Shown here one piece after another: positions 8,154 through 17,322 of a stretch of DNA of 64,000 nucleotides. The stretch spans positions 1 through 64,000 of the forward strand of contig NZ_JAFREM010000001.1 in assembly GCF_017377575.1 (NCBI RefSeq), written 5' to 3'. Numbering within the stretch: the stretch's first letter is position 1; every line of letters begins with the position of its first letter. The position numbers and the translations under genes were made by a program. Origin of the DNA: Candidatus Enterococcus moelleringii. GTDB taxonomy: Bacteria; Bacillota; Bacilli; Lactobacillales; Enterococcaceae. The notes below the pieces were generated by a model. The model was not told the origin of the DNA. It did not search any database and saw only the letters and a list, made by a program, of their open reading frames with translations.

Positions 8154-9200
8154 ATGACCGAATATTCAGTCAGCACCATTTATGCTTCGGACAAAATTGC
8201 CCAGGAAGAGGTCAACCGTCTGCTTAAGCAAGAAGGCATTCGCAGAGATGACAATCTTGATTATACGTGCGGAATTTATGACTCAAACAATAAACTTGTT
8301 GGCACAGGTAGTTGCTTCAAAAGTACTCTGCGCTGTTTGGCAATCGACAAGGAGTACCAAGGCGAAGGATTAATGAATCTGCTGGTGACCCATCTAATTG
8401 ATTACCAGCAAGGCCGGGGAAATGCTCACCTGTTTGTCTATACAAAAACCGAATCTGTGCGCTTTTTTACTGATCTAGGCTTTTTTGAAATTGCCAGAGT
8501 CGGCGAAACATTAGTTTTTATGGAGAATCGGCCCAATGGATTCCGCAAATACTTGAACAATTTGGAGAAAGGCTCTGCCCAGCATTCCAACATTGCCAGT
8601 GTAGTAATCAATGCCAATCCATTTACTTTGGGCCATCGTCATTTGATTGAAGAAGCTAGCCGGAGCAGCGATCTTCTTCACTTGTTCATGGTTAGCGAGG
8701 ATGCCAGCCTGTTCCCCTTTTCGGTCAGGAAAAAGCTGATTCAAGAAGGAACCGCTGATTTCAGCAACATTATTTATCACGAAACTGGCCCTTATATGAT
8801 CAGCACCTCCACGTTTCCCAGCTATTTCTTAAAAGATGACCAAACGGTGATTGAGACGCAGGCTTTATTGGATATCGAAATATTCACGAAAATAGCCGAA
8901 GAACTAGCGATTACCAGCCGTTTTGTAGGGGAAGAACCCTTCAGTACCGTGACAAATATTTACAATACTGTGATGAAAAACCGATTACCCTTTTCTGGAA
9001 TATCCTGTTTTGAAATCCCGCGTTTTACTATCGATGGCGAGATCATTAGTGCTTCAAAAATTAGACAACTCATTCAAAGGGATCAATTGAACTTGGTGAA
9101 AGAACTAGTACCTTCCAGCACCTTTGAGTTTTTACATTCTGCCGAAGGAAAAGAAATTATCGCAAGAATACGGGATAGTGACAATGTTATCCATTATTAG
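8154..9200 (+). CDS. citC: [Citrate (pro-3S)-lyase] ligase
   Basis: A 348-residue CitC that acetylates the thiol of the CitD prosthetic group using acetate and ATP, switching citrate lyase on. It has an N-terminal GNAT-like domain (residues 1-130; LAIDKEYQGEGLMNLL) and a nucleotidyltransferase domain with INANPFTLGHRHL (152-164) and ISASKIRQ near the C-terminus. AAGGAGG precedes the ATG. It lies 17 bases after the LysR gene and so is probably co-transcribed with it. Confidence 0.93.
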   Translation: MTEYSVSTIYASDKIAQEEVNRLLKQEGIRRDDNLDYTCGIYDSNNKLVGTGSCFKSTLRCLAIDKEYQGEGLMNLLVTHLIDYQQGRGNAHLFVYTKTESVRFFTDLGFFEIARVGETLVFMENRPNGFRKYLNNLEKGSAQHSNIASVVINANPFTLGHRHLIEEASRSSDLLHLFMVSEDASLFPFSVRKKLIQEGTADFSNIIYHETGPYMISTSTFPSYFLKDDQTVIETQALLDIEIFTKIAEELAITSRFVGEEPFSTVTNIYNTVMKNRLPFSGISCFEIPRFTIDGEIISASKIRQLIQRDQLNLVKELVPSSTFEFLHSAEGKEIIARIRDSDNVIHY

Positions 9201-9288
9201 AAGGTTGAGCTCACACAAAATGCATGGTGGTTGAATTTTTATGAACTGCTTTATTTTGTCTTTAGAATCTTAGTCGCGAATTCAAAGG

Positions 9289-9334
9289 AAGAACCAAAAA
9301 TTGCCTTTAAATCCTAGGCAATTTTTGGTTCTTT
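9289..9334 (+). terminator. Rho-independent terminator after citC
   Basis: AAGAACCAAAAATTGCC pairs with GGCAATTTTTGGTTCTT around an 11-base loop. Confidence 0.85.
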
Positions 9335-9395
9335 AACCCTTTTCTTCGAAGGTAAGAGGATATGCCTCTCCTAAACTCCATACAGTTTAGGAAGA

Positions 9396-9554
9396 CTATC
9401 TAATCTCTAGCCCTGCTTGTTCTAAAAACTGATTCCTGTTGCCATAGCGGATAGCCGCTCTTTGACTCTGTTTGAACTCTCTGGCACTAGGTGTGTGACC
9501 TAATTCAAGGGTTCGTTTGCGGACTTTTTCAATTAAATATTCGTCACTGACGAG
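9396..9554 (-). pseudogene. In-frame 17th repeat beyond the stop codon of the repeat gene
   Basis: Directly after the TAA at 9555-9557 and in the same frame, 52 codons encode another full repeat (SDEYLIEKVRKRTLELGHT...AAIRYGNRNQFLEQAGLEIR), ending at a TAG at 9396-9398. The usual tryptophan of the GSW motif is Arg here. It looks like the original C-terminal repeat, cut off by a nonsense change and now drifting. Readthrough or a sequencing error would restore it. Confidence 0.8.
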
Positions 9555-12347
9555 TTACACTGATTTGCGCTTTCGCGGCTCTAAACCCGCTTGTTCTAAA
9601 AATTTATTCCAACTGCCAAAGTGGGCTACCGCTTGTGAATGGTAATCGAACTCTTTAGTCTTCGGCGTTTGGCCCAGTGCTGCGGCTTGTTCTTGGATTG
9701 CTTCAATCAGCTCTTCACCGCTAAGTTGCCGTTTTCTTTTGCGTTTCGTTTTATTTCTTGGCTCTAAGCCAGCACTTTCTAAAAATCGGTTCCAACTGCC
9801 ATAGCGATACGTGGCTAATGCGGCATGTTCAAATTCTGTATTAATCGGTGAACGGCCCAATTCTGCGGCTTGTTTTTGGACCAAGGAAAACAGCATCTCC
9901 TCACTGATGGGTCCGAGTTTTCGTGGCGGTAACTCTAGGCCGGCACTGTTTATAAATTGCTTCCAATTACCAAAGCGTCTGGATGCAGGGGCACGATGTC
10001 TAAACTCTTCCCTAGTCGGTGTACGACCTAGTTCTGCGGCTTGTTGCTGAACTAATTCGATCAGCTCTTCGTCACTAATAAATAGACGGTATCGCTGAGG
10101 ATCAAGACCCGCGTTTTCTAAAAACTGGTTCCAGCTGCCAAAACGCCAAGCCGCAATCCCACCATATTCAAACTCGTGAATACTCGGCGGAGAGCCTAAT
10201 TGAGCTGCATGTTCTTGAACTTTTTGAAACAACTCTTCGTCAGTGATTGGGTTTTTCGATCCAGTCGGTTCCAAGCCGGCTAGTTTCAAAAACTTTACCC
10301 AGCCGCCAAAACGTTTGATCACAAGCTCATTATTTGTGAACTCAGCGAAAACCGGTGTACGGCCCAGCTCTGCGGCTAGTTTTTGAACCTGTTCAATCAG
10401 CTCTTCGTCACTGAAATGTATGACGATACGCTCTAGTTCTAACTCTGCACTTTGCAAAAAGGCTTCCCAGCTGCCATACATGATTCTGGCCAGTTCACCA
10501 TACTTAAATTCTTTTTTCAACGGCGTTCGTTCTAGTTCAGCCGCCTGCTCTTGGACTAACTTGATCAACTCTTCCTTGCTTATCTCTTGTTCACTCTCGT
10601 CAAAGCCTAAGCCTACATGCTGCAAAAACTTGAGCCACGTACCATAGCGATAAACTGCCGCCGTGCTATGCTGAAATTCATTTCGAGTTGGTATACAGGC
10701 TAATTCTGCTGTTTTTTCCTGAAACGCTTTGATTAATTCTTCATCACTAATAATTGGTTTGCGTCGGCCTGGCTCTAAGCCGGCATAGTTCAAAAATTTC
10801 TTCCAACCGCCATAACGCTTGGCGGCAATATCACTATATCTAAACTCTTTCATAATCGGCGTTCGACCCAGCTCTTCAGCCCGTTCACGAACCCAATCGG
10901 TCAGCTGTTCACCGGTTATCCAATCACTAGGTTTGGTGCGGACCCCCGATTTGAGCGGTTTTAACCCGACCGTCTTCAGAAAATTAGTCCAGGTACCATA
11001 GCGATAAATAGCTATACCCTCATATTCAAATTCCCTTCTTGCTGGTGAGCGCTTTAATTTTAAGGCTAGTTTAACGACTGAATTCTTTAACTCTTCATCG
11101 GTGATCGCATCCTTATGTTCCCCCACCGCTCTTGGCTCTAATTTGGCACTGGATAGAAACTGTCCCCAGCCGCCAAATCGACTGATGGCAAGTGGACTAT
11201 ACTTGAACTCTCGGATGATTGGTGACCGACCTAATTCAGCCGCTTTTTCTTGTACTAGTTTGATTAACTCTTCATTGCTAATCGAATGCATAGGCACGCT
11301 GGATTTTCCCGGATCTAGACCGGCTTCTATAAGAAATTTTTTCCATGTACCTATTCGGCCTCTTGCTATATGAGCATATTCGAATTCATCTACCGTAGGA
11401 GGGCGGCCCAATTCAGCGGCTTTTTCCTGCACTCGTTTCACCAGCTCTTCATTGGTTATCGCGATTTTGTATCTTTTCGCTTTCGTTAAGCCAGCACTTT
11501 TTAAAAATTCCTCCCAGCTGTCAAAGCGATAGCTGACTAATGAAGCATATTCAAACTCATCTTTTAAAGGGGTGTGGCCTAATTCGTCCGCTCTTTTTTG
11601 CACAGATTGGATTAACTCTTCATTGGTGATTGTGCTTCTGCGCATCGCAAGTGAGGCTGGCTCCAGACCTGCACGCTGTAAAAAGTTACCCCAGTTACCG
11701 AATCTGGTCTGTATTAATATGCCATGCTCAAATTCTTTTTTGAAAGGTGTACGACCTAGTTCAGCTGCCTGCTTCCGGATTAATGCGATTAACTCTTCGT
11801 TGGTAATGCTCTTTTTATGTAGCGTCAGCTCCAAGCCAGCATTTTTTATAAATGCTCCCCAGCTGCCAAACCGATTCTTGGCTAAAAAATGATGCTGGAA
11901 CTCCTGTGTTTTCGGCACTCGGCCTAGTTTTTTGGTCTCCAGCTTGATTAATTCGATCAGCTCTTGGTTGGTGATCGCTTTTTGGCTCCGTTTATTTTCC
12001 GCTGGCTTTAGCCCGGCACTTTTTAAGAAGATGCTCCATTTACCAAATCGTAGTTTTGCAAGAAAACCCTGCTGGAACTCGATCATTCCTGGGGTTCGGC
12101 CTAATTCACCCGCTCTTTCTTGGACTAATTTGATCAGCTCTTCATTGGTTATTTCTTTTTTGCGGCTAGTCGGCTTTAGACCGGCGCTTGCCAAAAAGCC
12201 CTCCCAACTTCCAAATCTTTTGTAGGCTAAATCTCCATACTGAAACGCTCTTTTTGTTGGGGTCCGACCTAACTTGGCGGCCTCCTGCTGGATTAGTGCG
12301 ATTAACTCTTCGTTGCTTGGTTTGTCTTTATTGGGATTTCTGCTCAC
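9555..12347 (-). CDS. Array of 16 HNH/homing-endonuclease-associated-type repeats
   Basis: A 930-residue protein that is almost entirely 16 tandem repeats of about 55-61 residues. Consensus: ITNEELIxLVQExAAELGRTP, then xxEFxYxxxAxxRFGSW, then xxFLxxAGLEP and a variable basic linker. This matches the repeat found beside HNH homing endonucleases (Pfam HNH_repeat), a small helical, presumably DNA-binding module. No HNH or other nuclease motif, signal peptide or membrane segment is visible. The start is GTG with AAGGAG nine bases upstream. Linkers are rich in Lys/Arg. Residues after RTP and before the RFGSW motif vary most between repeats. Function is unknown; a modular nucleic-acid-binding role is inferred. 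A 17th repeat lies in frame after the stop, and a broken relative is at 3128-3446. Confidence 0.85.
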   Translation of the reverse strand: MSRNPNKDKPSNEELIALIQQEAAKLGRTPTKRAFQYGDLAYKRFGSWEGFLASAGLKPTSRKKEITNEELIKLVQERAGELGRTPGMIEFQQGFLAKLRFGKWSIFLKSAGLKPAENKRSQKAITNQELIELIKLETKKLGRVPKTQEFQHHFLAKNRFGSWGAFIKNAGLELTLHKKSITNEELIALIRKQAAELGRTPFKKEFEHGILIQTRFGNWGNFLQRAGLEPASLAMRRSTITNEELIQSVQKRADELGHTPLKDEFEYASLVSYRFDSWEEFLKSAGLTKAKRYKIAITNEELVKRVQEKAAELGRPPTVDEFEYAHIARGRIGTWKKFLIEAGLDPGKSSVPMHSISNEELIKLVQEKAAELGRSPIIREFKYSPLAISRFGGWGQFLSSAKLEPRAVGEHKDAITDEELKNSVVKLALKLKRSPARREFEYEGIAIYRYGTWTNFLKTVGLKPLKSGVRTKPSDWITGEQLTDWVRERAEELGRTPIMKEFRYSDIAAKRYGGWKKFLNYAGLEPGRRKPIISDEELIKAFQEKTAELACIPTRNEFQHSTAAVYRYGTWLKFLQHVGLGFDESEQEISKEELIKLVQEQAAELERTPLKKEFKYGELARIMYGSWEAFLQSAELELERIVIHFSDEELIEQVQKLAAELGRTPVFAEFTNNELVIKRFGGWVKFLKLAGLEPTGSKNPITDEELFQKVQEHAAQLGSPPSIHEFEYGGIAAWRFGSWNQFLENAGLDPQRYRLFISDEELIELVQQQAAELGRTPTREEFRHRAPASRRFGNWKQFINSAGLELPPRKLGPISEEMLFSLVQKQAAELGRSPINTEFEHAALATYRYGSWNRFLESAGLEPRNKTKRKRKRQLSGEELIEAIQEQAAALGQTPKTKEFDYHSQAVAHFGSWNKFLEQAGLEPRKRKSV

Positions 12348-12746
12348 CTATTCACGCTCCTTGCTGCGTAAGTATTGTCGTTGTAAGTTTTCTATTTGTC
12401 AGATAGATAGTTGTTCGTTTCATTAGAAAGGACTCATTGAATCGGCCGCCGTCCTTTGAAGGCGGATACACGAACGTTTCAAGATATTTTCTCATTCATA
12501 AAGCGAAGTGTTCGAGCCTTTTTTACCTCTGGAGGAGATTAAGGAATCTTCAATTATTATACTGAATAGCTGGAGTTGAGAAAATAGTAAAATACATGAT
12601 TGCTCTATTTTCTTGAAATTTATCCTCATTTGATAAAAAATATAGCTTCGGTAGTTAAGATCGTAACGAAGAAAAGCTTATTCTCAATAGGCAAAAAAAC
12701 AGCCAAGAAGCGCGCAATTGCGTTTCTTGGCTGTATCTCTGTTAGA
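12348..12746. other. Intergenic region between two minus-strand genes
   Basis: It contains the RBS of the repeat gene (CTCCTT on the plus strand, 12357-12362), a short GC-rich inverted repeat CCGCC/GGCGG near 12443-12462 and the terminator of the NlpC/P60 gene. No gene is seen. Confidence 0.5.
12692..12734 (-). terminator. Terminator of the secreted NlpC/P60 gene
   Basis: On the minus strand ACAGCCAAGAA...TTCTTGGCTGT forms a long stem followed by TTTTTTT. Confidence 0.9.
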
Positions 12747-14420
12747 TTAGTATACTTGAACACCGAAGTCTGGTGTGTAGTATTGAGTTGAACCGTATTT
12801 CACGTCTTCGCCTGGTTGAGAGGCATGGATATAGCCGTCTCCGCCGGTTGAGATTGCTACATGGTAAGTCGCTCCTTGGTCGCCCCAGAATAATAGGTCC
12901 CCTTGGCGTGCTTGGTCAACAGAAATCTGGGTACCGGCTGATTCTTGCGGTACCGTCCAAGCGCCGATGTCTTCACCGGTTACTTGTTTGTATACATATT
13001 GAGTGAAGCCTGAGCAGTCAAAGCCATCTGGCGTTCTGCCGCCCCATTCGTAAGGCGTACCCAAATATTTTTCTGCTTCTTGAACAATCGCTTCACCAGT
13101 TGCATTGGTTTGCCCTTGGTCAGTTGCTGGTTGCTCTGGCGCAGGTGTTGTTTCAGTCGGAGCTGGAGCCGGTGTTTCTGGCTGCGGCGTTTCCGCTGGT
13201 GTCTCCGGTTGAACAACTTCTGGCGTTGTTGGTGCTGGCGCTTTATCGGCCGTATCGTCAGCTGCTGGTGTTTCGATTGGATCTGCGGCTGGCGTGTCTG
13301 CTTCTTTATTTTCTTCCGGTGCTGGTTTTACAACATCCGGTGTTACTGTATTATCAACGACCGGTGCTGGATCTGGCTGAGCCGGTGTTTCTGGCACTGC
13401 TGGTGTGTCCACGACAACAGGTGCTTCCGGTGTTGCCGTATCTTCCACGACTGGTGCTGCTTCTGGTTCAGCTGGTGCTACCGTGTAAACAACGGGTGCA
13501 GGCGCTGGTGTTGGTGTAACGGCTTCTGCTCCTGTGCCTACGATCACCGTTTGACCTGAATAGATCACGTTGTCTTGCAGGCCATTCCATTCTGAAAATT
13601 GCTGCGGCGTGATGCCGAAGTTTTCAGTGATGGATGCTACAGTGTCCCCTGATTGAACCACGTATTGGGTTACTTGTTCAGGTGCTTGGGCCACTGGTGC
13701 TGCCGCTGCAACGGGTGCAGGTGTTTGTTGAACAGCTGGTGTCGCTGCCACTGCCGTTTGGTCATATTTGATTAACTCATTTTCTTCGATCGTGTTAATT
13801 AGCGCTTGGGCATAATCCGGCTGTTGATTGAAACGGCCTTCTAATGCTTTGGCAGCTGTTTGGTAATCGCCGGCATTGCTCTTCCAGCTATTAGCGAAAT
13901 ACAAGTCTTGACCATCTTTTTCAGTGGTCTTCATGATTTCTACGTAGTCTTGGGCTGCTTCTTTGTAGGAATTGTAGATCTTTAATTCTTTCTTGGAAGT
14001 AACAGAAGCCCCGTTTGAAAAGTCTTCTTTGTCCAGCATAGCTGATTGGCCTTGATATTGGCCTTCGAAACCGAACAAGTTATTGTATGGTGCTTGCGCG
14101 AAACTATTTTGTCCCCAATTACTTTCTACAATTGCTTGAGCCATCATTACTGAGGCGAATAAGTCATTTTTGTCTGCTAAAGGTTCAACAACCTTAGCAA
14201 TTTCGTTGATAAACGCTGCTTTGTCAACATTGGATGCGGAGACTGTATTGTCGTTACTTACAGCTTCTACTTGATTCACTCCAAATAACGGCGCTGCCAC
14301 CGAACAAGTTACTAATGCGGTTCCGACTACTGCCGACCCCTTTTTCAAGTATTGATAATTATTAGTAAACCGTCGCTTTTGCTGGCGCAGTTCTCTACGA
14401 GTGAGTACTTTCTTCTCCAT
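12747..14420 (-). CDS. Secreted peptidoglycan hydrolase: glucosaminidase-like, LysM, NlpC/P60
   Basis: A 557-residue exported cell-wall enzyme. Order: basic N-terminus and signal segment (about 1-54, ending near VEAVS), glucosaminidase-like domain (65-220, catalytic Glu probably in AIVES at 99), one LysM module (252-294, YVVQSGDTVASI), a long Pro/Ala/Thr/Glu-rich spacer (300-440) and a C-terminal NlpC/P60 endopeptidase (442-557) with Cys469 (FDCSGF), His520 (YHVAI) and His532. Two catalytic domains suggest cleavage of both glycan and peptide. The start at 14420 has GGAGAGGTG upstream; longer frames lack support. A TATAAT -10 lies at 14460-14465. Confidence 0.9.
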   Translation of the reverse strand: MEKKVLTRRELRQQKRRFTNNYQYLKKGSAVVGTALVTCSVAAPLFGVNQVEAVSNDNTVSASNVDKAAFINEIAKVVEPLADKNDLFASVMMAQAIVESNWGQNSFAQAPYNNLFGFEGQYQGQSAMLDKEDFSNGASVTSKKELKIYNSYKEAAQDYVEIMKTTEKDGQDLYFANSWKSNAGDYQTAAKALEGRFNQQPDYAQALINTIEENELIKYDQTAVAATPAVQQTPAPVAAAAPVAQAPEQVTQYVVQSGDTVASITENFGITPQQFSEWNGLQDNVIYSGQTVIVGTGAEAVTPTPAPAPVVYTVAPAEPEAAPVVEDTATPEAPVVVDTPAVPETPAQPDPAPVVDNTVTPDVVKPAPEENKEADTPAADPIETPAADDTADKAPAPTTPEVVQPETPAETPQPETPAPAPTETTPAPEQPATDQGQTNATGEAIVQEAEKYLGTPYEWGGRTPDGFDCSGFTQYVYKQVTGEDIGAWTVPQESAGTQISVDQARQGDLLFWGDQGATYHVAISTGGDGYIHASQPGEDVKYGSTQYYTPDFGVQVY

Positions 14421-14687
14421 TAACACCTCTCCATTCATATAAATATTCCTACGTTTCCAATTATAGCATATTTGGTGAAACAAGGTTACCAAAAGCTTAG
14501 ATTTTTTTCAACTTTTCTGAGTATAATTGTCAATTCCTGGCAGTTTCATGAATTAATTCTTCAGCCAAAACGATGTTTTATTCTTCAAATTAATAAATCA
14601 TAAAGTTAACGGATTAATTCTTTTTAGGACTTCTCCATCGAATTTTTACCTCCAAACGTTTACAATAGACATAGATGGGAGGTTATT

Positions 14688-15659
14688 ATGTCAACACTTA
14701 AAGAAAAAGTGAAGCAGCTTCCGGAAACTCCAGGAATTTATTACATGAAAAATACGCAAAAACAAGTGATCTATGTGGGAAAAGCAAAAAAACTTAAGCA
14801 GCGAGTGAGTTCCTATTTCGTAAATAGTAAAGCACATGCCAACAAGACAAAGCAAATGATCCGCTTGATCGCTGATTTTGATTTCCAGCTGGTGGACACC
14901 GAATTCGATGCGTTGGTTTTGGAATGTGAAACGATCCATGAGCTGCGTCCGCCTTATAATCGCTTGATGAATCACTATGAAGAATACGGCTATTTCCAGT
15001 TCTTAGATCAGCCGCCTTATTTTCGCGTCCTAGATGATTGGTCGGATAACGGCTTTGTCATAGGCCCCTTCTATCGCAAAAGTAAAATGATTGATTTCAA
15101 GGATACGATGAACAGTGTCTATCATTTGGATGGACCTTTGCGTTACGCAAAAGGGATTGTCGCAGATTATCAGGATGTTCAGCCTGAGGAAGAATTTCTT
15201 CAGCGCTTGGAGGAGATCAAGCAAACCTTGCTGGGGCGTTCTACCCAGGTGCTGAATCGGATCGAAGAACGGGTGGAAGCAGCCAGCGATCGCAAGGATT
15301 TCGAAACAGCCCAACGCTGGTGGGGCAATTATTTATTAGTGGAACGCTTTTTGCGACGTAATCGCCAGCTGCTGCAGGCTACTAATGATTCGGTTTTTGT
15401 GGGGATTTTGCCGGAAGATAAAAAGTACTACTGCTACTTGTACGCCAAAGGTCAATTGATTGGACGAACAGTCTATCAAAGAAAGCCGCAGCCGGATCAA
15501 GCTTATCGTCGATTATTGAAGCAGGTGCCTGCTAAAAAGTGGCAAAGCTTGCAGGAAAAAAAGTATTTGGATAAGCAGGATGTCGATCTTTTCCCGATTT
15601 TCTTCAATTATTTACAGCGCCATGGTCAAGTACTGCGTTTTTCTTGGCCGGAGGAGTGA
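14688..15659 (+). CDS. GIY-YIG nuclease, UvrC/Cho-like
   Basis: A 323-residue protein with an N-terminal GIY-YIG domain (GIYYMKN at about 16-22 and VIYVGKAKKLKQRV near 27-40, matching UvrC) and a UVR-like motif (DRKDFETAQRWW) near 200. It lacks the UvrC C-terminal endonuclease and helix-hairpin-helix region, as in Cho-type stand-alone 3'-incision nucleases. A role in nucleotide excision repair or alternative incision is inferred. GGGAGG precedes the ATG; it is transcribed divergently from the cell-wall hydrolase. Confidence 0.8.
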   Translation: MSTLKEKVKQLPETPGIYYMKNTQKQVIYVGKAKKLKQRVSSYFVNSKAHANKTKQMIRLIADFDFQLVDTEFDALVLECETIHELRPPYNRLMNHYEEYGYFQFLDQPPYFRVLDDWSDNGFVIGPFYRKSKMIDFKDTMNSVYHLDGPLRYAKGIVADYQDVQPEEEFLQRLEEIKQTLLGRSTQVLNRIEERVEAASDRKDFETAQRWWGNYLLVERFLRRNRQLLQATNDSVFVGILPEDKKYYCYLYAKGQLIGRTVYQRKPQPDQAYRRLLKQVPAKKWQSLQEKKYLDKQDVDLFPIFFNYLQRHGQVLRFSWPEE

Positions 15660-15666
15660 AAAGAAT

Positions 15667-15695
15667 TTGTATTCGCTTTCGAAGATTGCTACAAT
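15667..15695 (+). promoter_or_regulatory. Promoter of the GyrI-like gene
   Basis: TTGTAT, 17 bases, TACAAT; the -10 ends 32 bases before the ATG at 15728. Confidence 0.65.
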
Positions 15696-15727
15696 AAACT
15701 CACAACACCTCAGATTGGAGCCCTTAC

Positions 15728-16222
15728 ATGCAGATTGAACAGATTCTAAAGCCTGAACAATGGGTGGTCACCATGTCTACCCATATCTCTTATGAACATT
15801 TGCCCCAATATATCGGCAATGCCTTCGCGGAGCTGTCAAATTATCTTCTAAAAAACGATGCTCAGCTAGTGGGGACGCCTTTTATTTCTTATATGAATTT
15901 AGACGAAAATGGTCAGGCCAAGGATGAGCTGCAGTTTGTCGAAATTGGTTTTCCAGTGGAGCGTCTGCTGCCGTCAACACCTAAATTCCAAGCGTATCTG
16001 CAGGAACCTTACCATGCGGTACGCACTGTTTTTATCGGAGATTATGATGTCCTGACGGAGCCTTACCAGGAATTATTGAAGGCAATTAAAGAAATTAATG
16101 GCGTCTTTGGTCAACGCAGCTATGAGTATTTCCTGACGGATACCAGCGTGCCTTTAGAGCAGCAGGAAACCATGATTGAATTAGCCTATATGCCGAAGGA
16201 TCGGGAACGAGATTCAGAATAG
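15728..16222 (+). CDS. GyrI-like small-molecule-binding domain protein
   Basis: A 164-residue stand-alone SOUL/GyrI-like domain, the fold used as effector-binding domain in MerR/AraC multidrug regulators. Supporting pattern: two related halves, with FVEIGFPVERLL and the YHAVRTVFIGDYDVLTEPYQELLKAI segment typical of the second half. No DNA-binding domain is present, so it probably binds or modifies small molecules. It has its own promoter and terminator. Confidence 0.75.
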   Translation: MQIEQILKPEQWVVTMSTHISYEHLPQYIGNAFAELSNYLLKNDAQLVGTPFISYMNLDENGQAKDELQFVEIGFPVERLLPSTPKFQAYLQEPYHAVRTVFIGDYDVLTEPYQELLKAIKEINGVFGQRSYEYFLTDTSVPLEQQETMIELAYMPKDRERDSE

Positions 16223-16265
16223 AAAAACCAGCTTATCCTTTTGATAGGAGAAGCTGGTTTTTGTT
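16223..16265 (+). terminator. Terminator between the GyrI-like gene and mgsA
   Basis: AAAACCAGCTT pairs with AAGCTGGTTTTT, with a T-rich tail on both strands, so it can serve both convergent genes. Confidence 0.85.
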
Positions 16266-16688
16266 TTATAAAGAAATCGGCCGATTATCCCCTTCATGAA
16301 CGACCTCACGAAAATCTGCTAAACCAACCTGTAAGCCGCGAATTAAAATCTCGGCAGTACCGATGTTGGTAGCAAGTGGAATCTCATACACGTCACTAAG
16401 ACGAATCAAGGCGTTTACGTCCGGTTCATGCGGCTGAGCCGCCAGAGGATCACGGAGAAAAAGTACCATGTCCATCTGATCTTCCGAAATCATCGCACCG
16501 ATTTGCTGGTCGCCGCCTAATGGGCCTGACTTGAAGCGATGCACCTTCAGCTGTGTAGCCTCCATAATCCGAGTTCCAGTCGTACCTGTGGCATACAGCT
16601 CATGCTCCTGCAAAATTACTTCATAAGCAGTTACCAGTTTTACCATCAAATCCTTCTTACGGTCGTGGGCAATCAAAGCAATCTTCAC
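16266..16688 (-). CDS. mgsA: Methylglyoxal synthase
   Basis: A 140-residue MgsA that converts dihydroxyacetone phosphate to methylglyoxal plus phosphate, a bypass when sugar phosphates accumulate. Seen are the N-terminal [11 protein letters not shown] motif, the phosphate-binding ATGTTGTRI loop, the [12 protein letters not shown] signature and the [14 protein letters not shown] segment with the catalytic Asp. The start is GTG at 16688 with AAAGGAGAG six bases upstream; the longer frame is not supported. It follows the phosphatase gene by 19 bases. Confidence 0.94.
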   Translation of the reverse strand: MKIALIAHDRKKDLMVKLVTAYEVILQEHELYATGTTGTRIMEATQLKVHRFKSGPLGGDQQIGAMISEDQMDMVLFLRDPLAAQPHEPDVNALIRLSDVYEIPLATNIGTAEILIRGLQVGLADFREVVHEGDNRPISL

Positions 16689-16707
16689 GTAATCTCTCCT
16701 TTCAAAT

Positions 16708-17322
16708 TTAAAACGTCTCTCCCCAGGTATCAAACACTAAATCATCGCCATCCGTATGGGCAATCGTCACACTGGCGTTAGCAAAAGGCGCGCCTTCGCG
16801 GGTCTTCCCTAAAGGAATTCCCTGCAACGTTTTTAGCAAAGTCCGCAGCACGATGCCATGACTGACAATTAACACCGTTCCGTCAGGGTACTGCTTACGC
16901 AAATCTTGTAATACTTCGTTGGTACGTTCCAGCAAGCTGTCATAGGTTTCCGCACCAATTGATTCAGCATCAAATAAATCTGGCCGATTCATGTAATTGT
17001 CAATTTGCGGATGGTCCGAGACACTGTCAATCTCTACCCCTTCCCACTCACCAAGATTCAACTCAATTAAGCGGCTGTCAGTGGTTAACACGCTCGGGTC
17101 CAGCAGATTGTGATGAGCCAAAAGAATCTCAGCTGTGGTTTGCGCTCGTTGCTGGGTGGATGAAACCACCAGATCAAAAGGCACATCCTTCAACTGTTCA
17201 GCTAAACGCTCGGTAGCTTCCGCCCCTTCTTTGGTTAACGGCGAATCCACCGTTGCTCCATTGAAACGACGCTGGCGATTGATTTCCGTTTCCCCGTGAC
17301 GCACAAAGTAAAATGTAGTCAT
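16708..17322 (-). CDS. Histidine phosphatase family protein (phosphoglycerate-mutase-like)
   Basis: A 204-residue cytoplasmic phosphatase. The RHGE motif is at residues 8-11 and a second catalytic His is in VSHG in the C-terminal third; LNLGEWEG is also typical of the branch. The substrate is not predictable; relatives act on sugar phosphates or cofactor precursors. The start at 17322 ([11 protein letters not shown]) is preferred over 17343. Placement with mgsA suggests a glycolytic or sugar-phosphate context. Confidence 0.88.
   Translation of the reverse strand: MTTFYFVRHGETEINRQRRFNGATVDSPLTKEGAEATERLAEQLKDVPFDLVVSSTQQRAQTTAEILLAHHNLLDPSVLTTDSRLIELNLGEWEGVEIDSVSDHPQIDNYMNRPDLFDAESIGAETYDSLLERTNEVLQDLRKQYPDGTVLIVSHGIVLRTLLKTLQGIPLGKTREGAPFANASVTIAHTDGDDLVFDTWGETF

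Noticed and set aside
9555-12347. Regular ~170-base periodicity that might be taken for a CRISPR or DNA satellite array
   Set aside because: The periodicity comes from tandem protein repeats in one long frame; unit DNA sequences differ widely and there are no identical short repeats with spacers.
13080-13559. Long plus-strand open frames opposite the Pro/Ala-rich region of the NlpC/P60 protein
   Set aside because: They mirror the low-complexity coding sequence on the minus strand, are Trp/Cys-rich without any domain, and have no RBS.
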